From positions 1 to 38,210 of the forward strand of contig WRJC01000029.1 in the NCBI GenBank assembly GCA_009782405.1: a stretch of DNA of 38,210 bases, in the 5' to 3' direction. Below the pieces are notes generated by a model. The model was not told the DNA's origin, did not search any database, and saw only the letters and a program-made list of their open reading frames with translations. The position numbers were made by a program, and so were the translations under genes. Positions within the stretch are counted from its first letter, which is position 1, and each line of letters begins with the position of its first letter. This DNA comes from Oscillospiraceae bacterium (GTDB lineage Bacteria > Bacillota_A > Clostridia > Oscillospirales > WRJC01). Positions 8,190-17,302 of this stretch are shown here, piece by piece.

Positions 8190-11075
8190 TTAAAAAATTG
8201 AATTTAGGAAAATCAGATCGTAAATAACTTCATCCCAGCAATCATATGACGCGCTCATTATTATCGGGATATTTTTTTTCGAGGCAATTTCAAAACAAGA
8301 TTTCAGCTCATTTTTGAAATCGGAACTGCACACAGGTTTGTTTACCGCGTAATATTGGCCAAATTTGTCGGACATGGAACTGCTCAGCATCAATATAGAA
8401 GCATAAGGCAAATCTTTCGTGCAATCATATCCTTCCGCTTGCGCATAAGCGGTGTTTAAGGCATAACGGTTTGCCAATTCTTTTATTTTCCCCGAATTGT
8501 GCAGCGAATTGGGCCTGTTTTGCAGATACATCGCAATGCCGCGTTCATCGCATATTTTTTCGATTTGTTCAAATGATTTTTCCAATCCTTGTTCGCCTTG
8601 TTGTTGAGTGTATTCATTTTCAGCATTTCGCTGCGAGGAAAAAATAGCGGCTTCGGCGCCGTATAAACAGGCTTTGTCAAGGATCTCCGTTATCTTTCTT
8701 ATCGATTCTTCGGCGCGTTCGGGTATATTCCCTATCAGCGAAAAATCGGGGAAGTGATTTATCATTCCGGAAATATCCACCATAAGCCCCACTTTTTGGA
8801 GTTTCAAATAATGGGCTTCTTTTTTTGCCGCTTCTTCGTCCAATTTATCCAAGTATTCGGCTTCGACCATGACGCCTGTGAAATTATGGGAAAAAGTTGG
8901 GTGGTTAAGCAAAAAATCTTTTGCGGAAACGCAAGGGCCTATTTTTAAAAACAACGGTTTTTTTTGCGTTTCGGGCAAACTTTCAGGGAAAACATCTATG
9001 GGGTTTTTAATAACGGTCACGCGCCATATCTGGCAGTCTCCGGGTTTTATGGAATATTTTCCCGATTTGGCCCCGTTTTCGTTTTCGGTTTCCCTTAAAA
9101 GCGGCAAATATTCTTCGCATTCGTTGGCGCCGCTTGGTATTTCAAGCATTTCGGCATTTATTGCCGCCCCTTTGTAGCAAACAATATCAAAGTGTTCTTC
9201 GCAAAAACGGCTGTTGGCGACATAGAGGGTGTATTCGTTCGTATCGTTTTCGCCTGTTTTGAAAATATTGACGCAATAACGAAGATTTTTATTGTTTACG
9301 CCGATTATCCGCAAATCTCCGAATTCTCTTTCCAATAATTTTTCGACTTCAGGGGTAAAAAAGCAAGGACGGGAAATATCGGAATTTATTTTGTTTTCTT
9401 TGCCGAAATCCCGTTTTTCAACCATAAGGCCGTCGCCGCCCAAAATTACCGTAACTGTGCCTTTCTGATAATTGTTTTTCAATGCGGTTTTTTCTCCCGT
9501 CGCAAAATCGGAAGGTTTTGCAATATGTTCCCCGTCATTGCGAAGGCATAAATCCTTCATTCCGAAAAATTCCGGATAATCCGGGTCATATTTGGAAAGC
9601 CCCGCATATCTGCAGACAGTATCGGAAAAAATTATTACCCTGCCGCCGCCGCCAACATAATTTTTGAGCTTCAAATATAATTCCAGCGTAAGCTCGACGG
9701 AACTGAGAATTACCGCCATTTGGTAACGGTTCAATATTTCGCCGCGCACATCGCTCAAAAGAACGTCGGCTATCTCGCCGAACGGCGTATTTGGATCAAA
9801 TCCGCGTTCATCGCGGTAAAAGCCGGCGTTTTCATATCCGGGAAATAACATGCCAAAAAGCGCATGAAGCTGATAGTCGCCGTTGTTATAAGGCAAATTC
9901 CCCCATACTTTGTATATATCGCTTGTATATAAGTGGCGGGGCGGGACCCAACCGGAAAAAAAATCCGAAACAATGGCAAGCGGAACGTACATCACGCCGG
10001 GATCAGGGTGGCTTTCCACGAAATTTGCGCATCCTTTCTGTATTTCGCCGATCGGAGTGAGCACATTGCGTTTCCCGTTGATTACATAGCTTTTTTCGTC
10101 TTTTTCGGCTCCGGTTTCGGATTTTTCTGTTAGCCAGCAGTTCTCAAAACCGAGAATATCGCAGTTATACATGTAATGGTTGTATATGAGCCGTTTTAAA
10201 AGCCCTAAGCTCGTTCCGGCAAAACGCCCCATTTCATACCCGCCCGATGTATCCGGTTCTTTTGAATCCACGCTGTAGTCTTTGTATCCCCAGCGGTTCC
10301 AAACCGAAGCGTTTCCAAACCATAAAAGTCCGTATTGTTTCCCCGCGCCGCGTATAAACGAAAACCACATGGGGCTTGAAGGCAGCGCTTGCCCTGTTTC
10401 GGCCCCGATCATAATTGAATTTCCCTCTTTGGCGAAATAATGGAGGTAAGTGAGCGAGGACAATGTAACTGTATGGTTCAGCATGGCGCCGAGCAATTTT
10501 TCGAAATATTTTTGGAAGTTTTTGTACTGCGCCCGGCGGCTGTCCGAAAGCGGCATGAACTGGCCGGCATAACTGTTGTACCGCCCGTCCTGTTCTCCGT
10601 TGTCATAGCCGAGAAAATGATTTCCAAGCGTTTCCCGCATGATCCTGTCCGCATCGGGGGGGATGGAGTATTCGCCCCAAATCGATTTTTCAGAAGAATG
10701 CGAACCGGGCACATATCCCCAGAAGTCGAACATAAAGAGCCCATTGCGTTTGCACAGACCGACTAATTCATCGAAATTTTCGGCGAAAAGCGTGGGATAT
10801 ACGGGCCATAGCACTTTTCCGAGCTTGAAATGGCGCACATACATATCAATCATTTCTTCCATGTCGGACATTTCCGCCATGTTGTTGTTTTGCGTGATAT
10901 TTGCGTCTTGCCCGAGAAGAGGTTTATTTTGGGCCTGTTTCGACGGGAAAGCGCGAAGCGACGTGAATTGTATGCGATTTTCAAGGGCCTGCCTAATCAC
11001 TGCGGGAGCGGCCCTTCGTTCATATTCGGGATAGTCTTCAGGATTTATTTTGTATTTATAAATTCTGCCGTTCAT
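8190..11075 (-). CDS. Large multidomain glycosidase-like protein with GATase-like and C-terminal TIM-barrel domains
   Basis: A 961-residue cytoplasmic protein (no signal peptide), not recognised as a named family. Residues 1-350 read like a glycosidase TIM barrel, with aromatic and acidic blocks such as FMFDFWGYVPG and LGYDNGEQDGRY. Around 360-490 there is a class I glutamine-amidotransferase-like fold (VILSSVELTLELYLKLKNYV, then GGGGRVIIFSD), the type used for trimer formation in GH42 beta-galactosidases. Residues 500-690 are beta rich. From about 700 to the end, the sequence resembles a xylose-isomerase-like barrel (VGLMVDISGMINHFPD, CDERGIAMYLQNRP). The ATG at 11075 has GAGGAGC upstream. 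It lies between two binding lipoproteins in one operon, so a role in their ligands' breakdown is likely. Catalytic residues cannot be assigned. Confidence 0.72.
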   Translation of the reverse strand: MNGRIYKYKINPEDYPEYERRAAPAVIRQALENRIQFTSLRAFPSKQAQNKPLLGQDANITQNNNMAEMSDMEEMIDMYVRHFKLGKVLWPVYPTLFAENFDELVGLCKRNGLFMFDFWGYVPGSHSSEKSIWGEYSIPPDADRIMRETLGNHFLGYDNGEQDGRYNSYAGQFMPLSDSRRAQYKNFQKYFEKLLGAMLNHTVTLSSLTYLHYFAKEGNSIMIGAETGQALPSSPMWFSFIRGAGKQYGLLWFGNASVWNRWGYKDYSVDSKEPDTSGGYEMGRFAGTSLGLLKRLIYNHYMYNCDILGFENCWLTEKSETGAEKDEKSYVINGKRNVLTPIGEIQKGCANFVESHPDPGVMYVPLAIVSDFFSGWVPPRHLYTSDIYKVWGNLPYNNGDYQLHALFGMLFPGYENAGFYRDERGFDPNTPFGEIADVLLSDVRGEILNRYQMAVILSSVELTLELYLKLKNYVGGGGRVIIFSDTVCRYAGLSKYDPDYPEFFGMKDLCLRNDGEHIAKPSDFATGEKTALKNNYQKGTVTVILGGDGLMVEKRDFGKENKINSDISRPCFFTPEVEKLLEREFGDLRIIGVNNKNLRYCVNIFKTGENDTNEYTLYVANSRFCEEHFDIVCYKGAAINAEMLEIPSGANECEEYLPLLRETENENGAKSGKYSIKPGDCQIWRVTVIKNPIDVFPESLPETQKKPLFLKIGPCVSAKDFLLNHPTFSHNFTGVMVEAEYLDKLDEEAAKKEAHYLKLQKVGLMVDISGMINHFPDFSLIGNIPERAEESIRKITEILDKACLYGAEAAIFSSQRNAENEYTQQQGEQGLEKSFEQIEKICDERGIAMYLQNRPNSLHNSGKIKELANRYALNTAYAQAEGYDCTKDLPYASILMLSSSMSDKFGQYYAVNKPVCSSDFKNELKSCFEIASKKNIPIIMSASYDCWDEVIYDLIFLNSIF

Positions 11076-11106
11076 AAAAGCTCCTCGTTTGTTTTCGTTA
11101 ATCCGG

Positions 11107-12612
11107 TTAATTCAATCCGTCAAATGTATTTATGAATTTTTCCATGTCTTTTTCGGTTGCGGCCATGTGCTTTTCGATGGATGAGGAAAATGTGTCGGCG
11201 CCTTTCAAGGTCAATTCCGAGTAAATGTCCCAATACAATTTTTCCCAAGTGATTCTGCCCCAACCATATTCCACGGCCAAATCAAAAAGTTTCGTTTTCA
11301 ATATTATTTCTATCATTTCCGCAGACTCTTCATCGCGGGTGTACTTTGATTTTAGCGCGACGTCTATAAGCGCGGGAATTATTATATCCGTGGAATAGCC
11401 CGACATTGCTTCGAGTATCATTCCCGTGCGCCCCAAATCGGAATTTGTTATCGGTATGCTGTAAGCGTTCGCCCCGCTGCTGTAGCTGGTTGCGAGATTT
11501 CGGTATTCTTTTTGATTTTCGTCGAATTTCGGATATGGCAGAACCCCGAAATCAAATTCATAGCCTCTCAACGCCGAAATTCCCGCAACTGTCGTATTGA
11601 AGGTCATAATGCGCCCTTCGCCGCGAGCCGTTTCGATTTGTCCATATGGATCGGATGATTTTATGTTTTCTGCAAGCAAAACATAGTTTTTGTCGGACAT
11701 CAGCGCGCTCACAGCCGTCACCACTTGAATATGCCTTTCGCTTACGGAATTAAGCGAGGGGATCCCCTCTGCGTTGTTGCTCAGCATATTTTCGTTGCAG
11801 CCAAACAGGGTGCGCAATACTCCGCCCGAATTTTCCACACAGCCCCATTGGTCATATTCGTCCATTTTTCCGTCTCCGTTTAAGTCGCGCGCGGCGCTTC
11901 TGACGAGTTTTTCGTATTCGTCAAACGTCCATTTGCCCTGCCTCACTTTTTCGTACGGATATTCAAGCCCGTTGTCCGCAAAAATTTGTTTGTTGAATAT
12001 AAGGCAAAAAACGCCGGACATCCCGTAATACCCTATATCTCCGATGATAAAGTACATTTTGCTTTTTTTGTATGACAAATCTTCTATCATGCGTTGGTCC
12101 CACCACGTTTTTGACAAATTCATATTGGGAACGCCATACAGATTTTCAAGCAATCCGGCAAAAGCCAAAGGCGGTTGATATACTCCGTCGGCGGCATCAA
12201 AGGCATCGTCCCCGGCTTGTATGATATTTCTTGCGTAAACGGGCAAATCCACCAGCCAGTGGCCGGACGGGCCTATCACCGGCTTGATTTTGATATCAAG
12301 CATATTTTCGATCAAGCGGTTTCTTTTGTATACCGCGTCATTCATCACATCGCCGATCTCTTCCTCCACATATATTTCTTTCATCACATCGTTGAAATCG
12401 ACGTCCGGAACTAATACCCTGAACTCATAGCCGCCGTAATTTGTCCCTTCGGGTATTTCGGGCCTTTCGATTTCGATTGCGGATTCCGGCTGTTCAACCG
12501 AAGATTGAATGTTTTCGTTTTTGTTTTCATCCGGATTATTGCCATTTGACGAGCAAGCTGCAAAAAAAAGGCAGATAATCAGGAGAAATGCGATTGTTTT
12601 TATACTTTTCAT
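11107..12612 (-). CDS. Extracellular solute-binding lipoprotein 3
   Basis: A 501-residue lipoprotein: signal peptide MKSIKTIAFLLIICLFF with lipobox FAAC, then an Asn/Glu-rich linker. It has the paralogue landmarks NYGGYEFRVLVPD, VMNDAVYKRNRL, LSKTWWDQRM, GKWTFDEY and the calcium-type loop DLNGDGKMDEYDQWG. It is the second gene of the minus-strand operon, 26 bases after the Gfo/Idh oxidoreductase and 31 bases before the 961-residue protein. The upstream sequence GGAGCGGTGATTT supplies the ribosome binding site. It is expected to bind a sugar at the outer face of the membrane; a transmembrane partner must be encoded elsewhere. Confidence 0.88.
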   Translation of the reverse strand: MKSIKTIAFLLIICLFFAACSSNGNNPDENKNENIQSSVEQPESAIEIERPEIPEGTNYGGYEFRVLVPDVDFNDVMKEIYVEEEIGDVMNDAVYKRNRLIENMLDIKIKPVIGPSGHWLVDLPVYARNIIQAGDDAFDAADGVYQPPLAFAGLLENLYGVPNMNLSKTWWDQRMIEDLSYKKSKMYFIIGDIGYYGMSGVFCLIFNKQIFADNGLEYPYEKVRQGKWTFDEYEKLVRSAARDLNGDGKMDEYDQWGCVENSGGVLRTLFGCNENMLSNNAEGIPSLNSVSERHIQVVTAVSALMSDKNYVLLAENIKSSDPYGQIETARGEGRIMTFNTTVAGISALRGYEFDFGVLPYPKFDENQKEYRNLATSYSSGANAYSIPITNSDLGRTGMILEAMSGYSTDIIIPALIDVALKSKYTRDEESAEMIEIILKTKLFDLAVEYGWGRITWEKLYWDIYSELTLKGADTFSSSIEKHMAATEKDMEKFINTFDGLN

Positions 12613-12638
12613 AAATCACCGCTCCTTTGCTCTATAAA

Positions 12639-13700
12639 TCATACATCATAGATGCGGGCATCGTCAATGCTCACCCGTTCCCCCGTTTTCGACGAAACGT
12701 AGCAAGCCAGCAACATCCTCAGCGAATCGCGCCCTTCGCGGGCCCCGCATATAGGCGGGCGTTTCCCTTGTAAAAAATCGGCTAATGGTTGTGCCTGGCC
12801 GGAAATGCGTTCTCCGTGCCCTTTTGGGCTGGGGATTTCCGAAGATGTCCAGTCGCTTTCGCCTTCGACGAACCATTTCAAACCCGGCTGGCCCGCGGGC
12901 CTTGGCAAACGGGTGCTTGGCCCGTCTCCGTAATATTGCTGTATTGCGCCTTTTGCGCCGTAAACTTCCGTGGTTATTTCGGATGCCGAACAGGAAAAAT
13001 ACGCGCTGATTTCGGCGATCATCCCGTTTTTGTACTTGAACAGGGCGACCCCGGTGTCATTTGGGACATTTGGGGTATGCATCGTGGAAAGTTCCGCCAT
13101 CACCGTTTCCGGCACTCCGAATATCCAGTTCAGCATATCTATCGGATGCGAGGCATCGTCTGCGAATATGTCGCGGTTCAATTCGGGGGCGGCATGCCAT
13201 GTTTTGCAAAAATCCGGCGAAAGATGAGTCGAAAGCGCGTGCCTGCGCCTATATGCATATGCATCCCCTATCGTTTTGTCCTTTATGAGTTGCTTGATTT
13301 TGATGTTTTGCGGATCTGTGCGCATTTGCCAGCCCATCGTCATGGGCACGTCGTATTTTTCCACTGCCGCGACTATGCGGTCGGCGCCCTCAAGCGTCAG
13401 CGCCATGGGTTTGTACAATATGATTTTTTTTCCCGCTTCCGCGGCGCGCTCGACGAGTTCCACGTGATATTTCGTCTCTGAAGATATCACCACGGCTTGA
13501 ATATCGCTGTCGTCTAAAATTTCTTCGATTTTTTCCGCTTTTTGGGCGTTCAATGCTTTTGCGCCGTTTTCCGCGCGTCCGGCGTCGGTATCCCAGCCTT
13601 TTTTTACATTCACTCCCATTTCCGGATATTTTGCCCAATTGCCGCCATATCCCATCACATGGCCGTGCGCAAACCCCAAAATCCCAACATTGACTGACAT
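12639..13700 (-). CDS. Gfo/Idh/MocA-family NAD(P)-dependent oxidoreductase
   Basis: A 353-residue dehydrogenase-like protein. The Rossmann start SVNVGILGFAHGHVMGYG is a variant of GxGxxG in which a second His-rich turn replaces the usual Gly pattern. The EKP motif of the family, which supplies the catalytic Lys, appears as YKPMALT. The C-terminal alpha/beta domain has DDASHPIDMLNWIFG, matching the family's GGxxxHxxD block. Such enzymes oxidise or epimerise sugars, inositols and uronates, or act as NAD-dependent glycosidases. The ATG at 13700 follows GGGAGG; an in-frame 24-residue extension upstream would overlap the promoter and is rejected. It is the first gene of a five-gene operon driven by a perfect promoter. 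Confidence 0.86.
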   Translation of the reverse strand: MSVNVGILGFAHGHVMGYGGNWAKYPEMGVNVKKGWDTDAGRAENGAKALNAQKAEKIEEILDDSDIQAVVISSETKYHVELVERAAEAGKKIILYKPMALTLEGADRIVAAVEKYDVPMTMGWQMRTDPQNIKIKQLIKDKTIGDAYAYRRRHALSTHLSPDFCKTWHAAPELNRDIFADDASHPIDMLNWIFGVPETVMAELSTMHTPNVPNDTGVALFKYKNGMIAEISAYFSCSASEITTEVYGAKGAIQQYYGDGPSTRLPRPAGQPGLKWFVEGESDWTSSEIPSPKGHGERISGQAQPLADFLQGKRPPICGAREGRDSLRMLLACYVSSKTGERVSIDDARIYDV

Positions 13701-13743
13701 ATTCGCTATCCTCCCGAAATTCAAATATATGTTTTTTACCCAC

Positions 13744-13772
13744 ATTATATAACAATTTGTGCGCCATGTCAA
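13744..13772 (-). promoter_or_regulatory. Consensus sigma-A promoter of the five-gene minus-strand operon
   Basis: Read on the minus strand, TTGACA (13772-13767), a 17-base spacer and TATAAT (13749-13744), both boxes perfect. It drives the operon oxidoreductase, lipoprotein 3, 961-aa protein, lipoprotein 2 and TIM-barrel protein. It is back to back with the plus-strand promoter at 13828-13856. Confidence 0.87.
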
Positions 13773-13827
13773 GCAAATTTGCGCAAAATTTCATATATTT
13801 CGATGTAAAAAATTTACAAAATAGCGG

Positions 13828-13856
13828 TGGACATTTACGGTTTTTTGCTGTAAAAT
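13828..13856 (+). promoter_or_regulatory. Promoter of the Ig-like lipoprotein gene
   Basis: TGGACA (13828-13833), a 17-base spacer and TAAAAT (13851-13856), each box one base from consensus. It lies 45 bases before the lipoprotein ATG and is divergent from the operon promoter at 13744-13772. Confidence 0.7.
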
Positions 13857-13900
13857 ATCGCTATTGCAGCGGCAATTTTTTATCAAGCGGAGGTGATGAA

Positions 13901-15061
13901 ATGCTATGTGGGAAATACGCGAAAATCGGCGTTTTTGCCGCGTTGTCGTTGATTGTTGTTTTCAATGCGCTTTTTTTGCTTTTGGCTGCAGGATGCGAAC
14001 GGGTTTCCGATGAAATGACGCATACAACCATATGGCAAAACATGGAAGAAGGCAATATCGCCCCGGCCGAAACCGAATCCGGAATTGTCTTGGAGTTGGG
14101 AACAAACATGGAATCTACCGAACAAACTTCGGATACAACTGTTCCAACGACCACCCCCTCCGGGCAAATCCCAACAGAAACTGAGACGGCGGAAATTTCG
14201 GAACCGCCGGAAACAGAGCCGCCTACCGATCCGCCAAAAACGACGGCCGAGCCTGCAGAAGAGCCAACGCCGCCGCCCACGACTGAAATGCCGACCGATC
14301 CGCCAAGTCAAACTCCCGCTGCACCGCCCGAAACGACGGCTATGCAGACAGAACCGCATACCATGCACGAAACGACGGAAGAAACTACGGAACCCGTAAC
14401 AGAACCGGAAACTCTGGAAGCTCCGGAAGCTCCTGCCGAAACGCTCGGGCCGATAAGCGTAATCGTCGTTCCGAATATTTTCGAAATGAGTGTAGATGAA
14501 ACCGCTTTTCTTTTGGCGCTCGTAGATCCGCTGAGTTTTGAAGATAAAAAAGTGTCCTGGTACTCGGATGACACCAGTATCGCAGAAGTATCGCCAAACG
14601 GAATCGTCACAGCAAAAAAAGAGGGTAAAGCGACAATCACGGCTATAAGCGAAGCCGACGAAACAATAAGAGGGACATGCTTCGTCACTGTAAATTCCAA
14701 ACCGCCGAATTTCGGGGAAATTACCCCGAACGTCACGGCTCTGACCGAAAACGAGATAAATGAATTGATGCAATCGCTATCTGCCGGTTTTATGGACGGA
14801 AATTTCGAAACCAACTTGGAATTATCGGAACTGCTCGAATTTTCCGCTTTTTTTGAACCGGAATCGATAAAAAAAATGACAGAAGAAGTCACGGAAAACG
14901 GGCTTGTGTATACAATCGAAACAAAAGGCGAAACTTTCGACGTGGTCATCCATGTTTATTTCGATTCCAACAAAAATTTTGACGAACTTCTCGCTTCGGG
15001 CACCCGGATGAACGACGAAGGGGAATTTGTCCCCGTCGAAATCACAATCAAAGCGCCATGA
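13901..15061 (+). CDS. Surface lipoprotein with Pro/Thr/Glu-rich linker and bacterial Ig-like (BIG2) domain
   Basis: A 386-residue protein: signal peptide ending in lipobox LAAGC (Cys31), then about 120 residues of Thr, Pro and Glu-rich linker built from repeats of the TEPPTDPPKTT kind, typical of wall-spanning spacers. An Ig-like domain 2 follows at about 185-270 (VSWYSDDTSIAEVSPNGIVT and KKEGKATITAISE are its signature). The last 110 residues are a small alpha/beta domain of unknown role. The ATG at 13901 has GGAGGTGATGAA upstream, nearly full anti-Shine-Dalgarno. It is probably a cell-surface adhesion or presentation protein; no enzymatic motif is seen. It precedes a reductase by 41 bases. 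Confidence 0.85.
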   Translation: MLCGKYAKIGVFAALSLIVVFNALFLLLAAGCERVSDEMTHTTIWQNMEEGNIAPAETESGIVLELGTNMESTEQTSDTTVPTTTPSGQIPTETETAEISEPPETEPPTDPPKTTAEPAEEPTPPPTTEMPTDPPSQTPAAPPETTAMQTEPHTMHETTEETTEPVTEPETLEAPEAPAETLGPISVIVVPNIFEMSVDETAFLLALVDPLSFEDKKVSWYSDDTSIAEVSPNGIVTAKKEGKATITAISEADETIRGTCFVTVNSKPPNFGEITPNVTALTENEINELMQSLSAGFMDGNFETNLELSELLEFSAFFEPESIKKMTEEVTENGLVYTIETKGETFDVVIHVYFDSNKNFDELLASGTRMNDEGEFVPVEITIKAP

Positions 15062-15102
15062 TATAATTTATCGGTTTAGTTTATAGTTAGGGGGAATTTT
15101 AC

Positions 15103-16260
15103 ATGAAATACCGCAAATTGGGGAAAACAGGCATAGAAACCAGCGAAATCGGAATGGGGCTGGAATATCTTCTCGACAAAGACGAGAAAACGATAAAAAA
15201 CACAGTCAAAGCCGCATTCGACGGGGGCGTGAATTATTTCGACTGCCATATGGGGCATGATTTCAAAGAAAATCCAATCGATTATGAAGGATACGCAAAA
15301 CTCGGGAAAGCTTTGCAAGGCATCAGGGACAAATTCTGCCTCACCCATATAGCCAATTCCGCTTTTCGTTCTCCGGCGGATGCACAACCTCGTTTTGAAA
15401 GCTATCTGAAAGCTTTGAACACAGGCCATTCCGATGTGTTCATAATCCAATTTTGCGACAAAGCAGACGACTACGGGCAAGTGATGGGGGAAAACGGCCT
15501 TTTTTCCTATGCAAAAAAACTAAAATCAGAGGGCAAAACGCGAGCCGTCGGAATAAGCACGCACAGTTCGGAAATCGCCCTGAAAGCGATCGAAGACGGT
15601 TACGATATGCTGATGTATCCGGTCAATCCGGCGTTCGACGTCGTCATAGACGAAAAGCAATACAAAACAGAAAACCTCGATAGCTTATGGGACGCGGCGC
15701 ATGATTTCAAAGCGGAACAAAACGGCGCCATACAGCCAAGAAAAAATGTATACATCGAATGCGAGAGAAAAGGCGTCGGACTTGCCGCCATGAAGCCTTT
15801 TGCGGGCGGTTTCATTTTCCGGGTGGAAAAAGATGTCGGATTCACGCCCGTAAACCTAATATCCTACGCATTAGCGCAAATCGGAGTTTCGACCGTGGTG
15901 CCGGGGTGCGCCAATCCGAATGAAATCGAAGAAATCCTCGCATATTGCAACTGCGCGGAAGAATTGCGCGATTACAGCGGCGCAGTTTCCAAATCCCGAT
16001 GGTCGGTTATGGGAAATTGCCTGTATTGCAACCACTGCCTGCCTTGCAAATCCGGGATAAACATAGGGCAGGTCAATAAACTGATCGATGCGTTTTCAGA
16101 CAGCCCCGATTTAAAAACAAAACCGATAAAAGACAGATACCTCGCGCTGCCCGTCAAAGCCTCCTCTTGCAAAGAATGCGGCGCGTGCGAAAAACTCTGC
16201 CCGTTTGGCGTCAATGTGATCAAAAGGCTTAAACGCGCAGTCGAATTTTTCGGGTCGTGA
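15103..16260 (+). CDS. Aldo/keto reductase with C-terminal double [4Fe-4S] ferredoxin domain
   Basis: A 385-residue protein. The N-terminal TIM barrel matches aldo/keto reductases: MKYRKLGKTGIETSEIGMG, GGVNYFDCHMG with the catalytic-site Asp47, GKTRAVGISTHS, and AQIGVSTVVPGCANPNE. The usual catalytic Tyr of FDTAxxYG is not conserved (FDCHMGHDF). The C-terminus carries two clusters, CLYCNHCLPC and CKECGACEKLCP, typical of ferredoxin-like [4Fe-4S] domains in clostridial members of this family. It is likely a cytoplasmic reductase of sugar-derived carbonyls that exchanges electrons with ferredoxin. The ATG at 15103 follows TTAGGGGGAATTTTAC. It shares a transcript with the Ig-like lipoprotein and converges on the CBM lipoprotein. 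Confidence 0.88.
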   Translation: MKYRKLGKTGIETSEIGMGLEYLLDKDEKTIKNTVKAAFDGGVNYFDCHMGHDFKENPIDYEGYAKLGKALQGIRDKFCLTHIANSAFRSPADAQPRFESYLKALNTGHSDVFIIQFCDKADDYGQVMGENGLFSYAKKLKSEGKTRAVGISTHSSEIALKAIEDGYDMLMYPVNPAFDVVIDEKQYKTENLDSLWDAAHDFKAEQNGAIQPRKNVYIECERKGVGLAAMKPFAGGFIFRVEKDVGFTPVNLISYALAQIGVSTVVPGCANPNEIEEILAYCNCAEELRDYSGAVSKSRWSVMGNCLYCNHCLPCKSGINIGQVNKLIDAFSDSPDLKTKPIKDRYLALPVKASSCKECGACEKLCPFGVNVIKRLKRAVEFFGS

Positions 16261-16284
16261 ATCGCAAAGAACGGTTTCGGTTTT

Positions 16285-17280
16285 CTATTTTATGCACTTG
16301 ATTTGCCCTTTGGCGCCGCTTAAACTAAAATTCGAACTATCGCTGCATATTGTTTCATAAGTCCATACCCCGAGTTCATCCGGCGTGAACGCGGAAACCC
16401 ACGAATCGGATTCGGTTTCGTATTTTGCGTTTGCAATTTCCTGCCTTCCGGAATCGACGTGGGTGTATATGACGTCGAGCGTCACGTCCTGCGGCAGGAG
16501 CCGTATTTCGTTTTCATCGAACTCCTTGGTTATTTGCACATCGTCGAGATATATATGCTGATCTTCCCCGGGCCCTATCATGTCGTAGAGCAGAATTGCC
16601 GAACGAAATCCGAATTGCGGCTCGATATCGTCTTCGGTCACGTTGATGGTGGCTTCAAGTTCCATCCATTCGCCGAGTTTGACGTTTTTGCCCGGATTCA
16701 AATGTTTGTACATATCTCCATTGTTGTCGTTTATGAAAGAACATTCGTCGTCAGGATCTCTCCCGCGCATTATTATGTTGCTGCTTTTGCTCTGCCCCGC
16801 GTCGATATTGTCCACGAATATCCACATGGTTATCGTGTATTTGCCCGTGCCGTTGGCTTTGAGCAAATCGTAGACTTCGATGCCCGGAGCCACCCAATGC
16901 GAAGGCCTGTCGGTGGCAACCAAGGATTTCGAACCCGTATGCGCCTTTTCCCCGGACAATTCTATGACAGCCCCTGCAAATCCGAACCATTCGTCCGGCA
17001 ATTCGTCGAATTCAAAGGAAGAAAAATCGTCTGAAAACAAATTGCCCGTTTCGTTGTATATTTTCAGACTTTTGAAAGCTTTGACATATTCGGATCCGAT
17101 TTTTACGTTTCCGGGTTTATTCGGGTCATCTGTGGGTTCTTCCGTGGCAGGAGTCGTATTTTCCTCGGTTTGATTTTCGGGTGCTGTTGCTTCTTCTTTT
17201 TCGGCTTCCCCGCCGCAAGAAGCCAAAACGACAAAGCACAAAACAAAACCAAATAAAAACAGTTTGCGCAAATTTTTCAT
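16285..17280 (-). CDS. Carbohydrate-binding lipoprotein (CBM4/9/22-like)
   Basis: A 331-residue lipoprotein: signal MKNLRKLFLFGFVLCFVV, lipobox LASC, then a Glu/Thr-rich linker. Residues from about 85 to 240 resemble a family 4/9/22 carbohydrate-binding jelly roll: SDDFSSFEFDELPDEWFG, AHTGSKSLVATDRPSHW, GKYTITMWIFVDN and HIYLDDVQITKEFDE. This is the layout seen in xylan-binding modules. The last 80 residues (VTLDVIYTHV, LGVWTYETICSDSS) resemble the Ig-like domain that precedes some glycosidases, but no catalytic domain follows. The ATG at 17280 has GAGGTG upstream and is preferred to a GTG three codons earlier. It is last in the minus-strand series with DUF4838 and binding lipoprotein 4. Confidence 0.8.
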   Translation of the reverse strand: MKNLRKLFLFGFVLCFVVLASCGGEAEKEEATAPENQTEENTTPATEEPTDDPNKPGNVKIGSEYVKAFKSLKIYNETGNLFSDDFSSFEFDELPDEWFGFAGAVIELSGEKAHTGSKSLVATDRPSHWVAPGIEVYDLLKANGTGKYTITMWIFVDNIDAGQSKSSNIIMRGRDPDDECSFINDNNGDMYKHLNPGKNVKLGEWMELEATINVTEDDIEPQFGFRSAILLYDMIGPGEDQHIYLDDVQITKEFDENEIRLLPQDVTLDVIYTHVDSGRQEIANAKYETESDSWVSAFTPDELGVWTYETICSDSSNFSLSGAKGQIKCIK

Positions 17281-17302
17281 TTTTTCCACCTCGCTATTTC
17301 CG

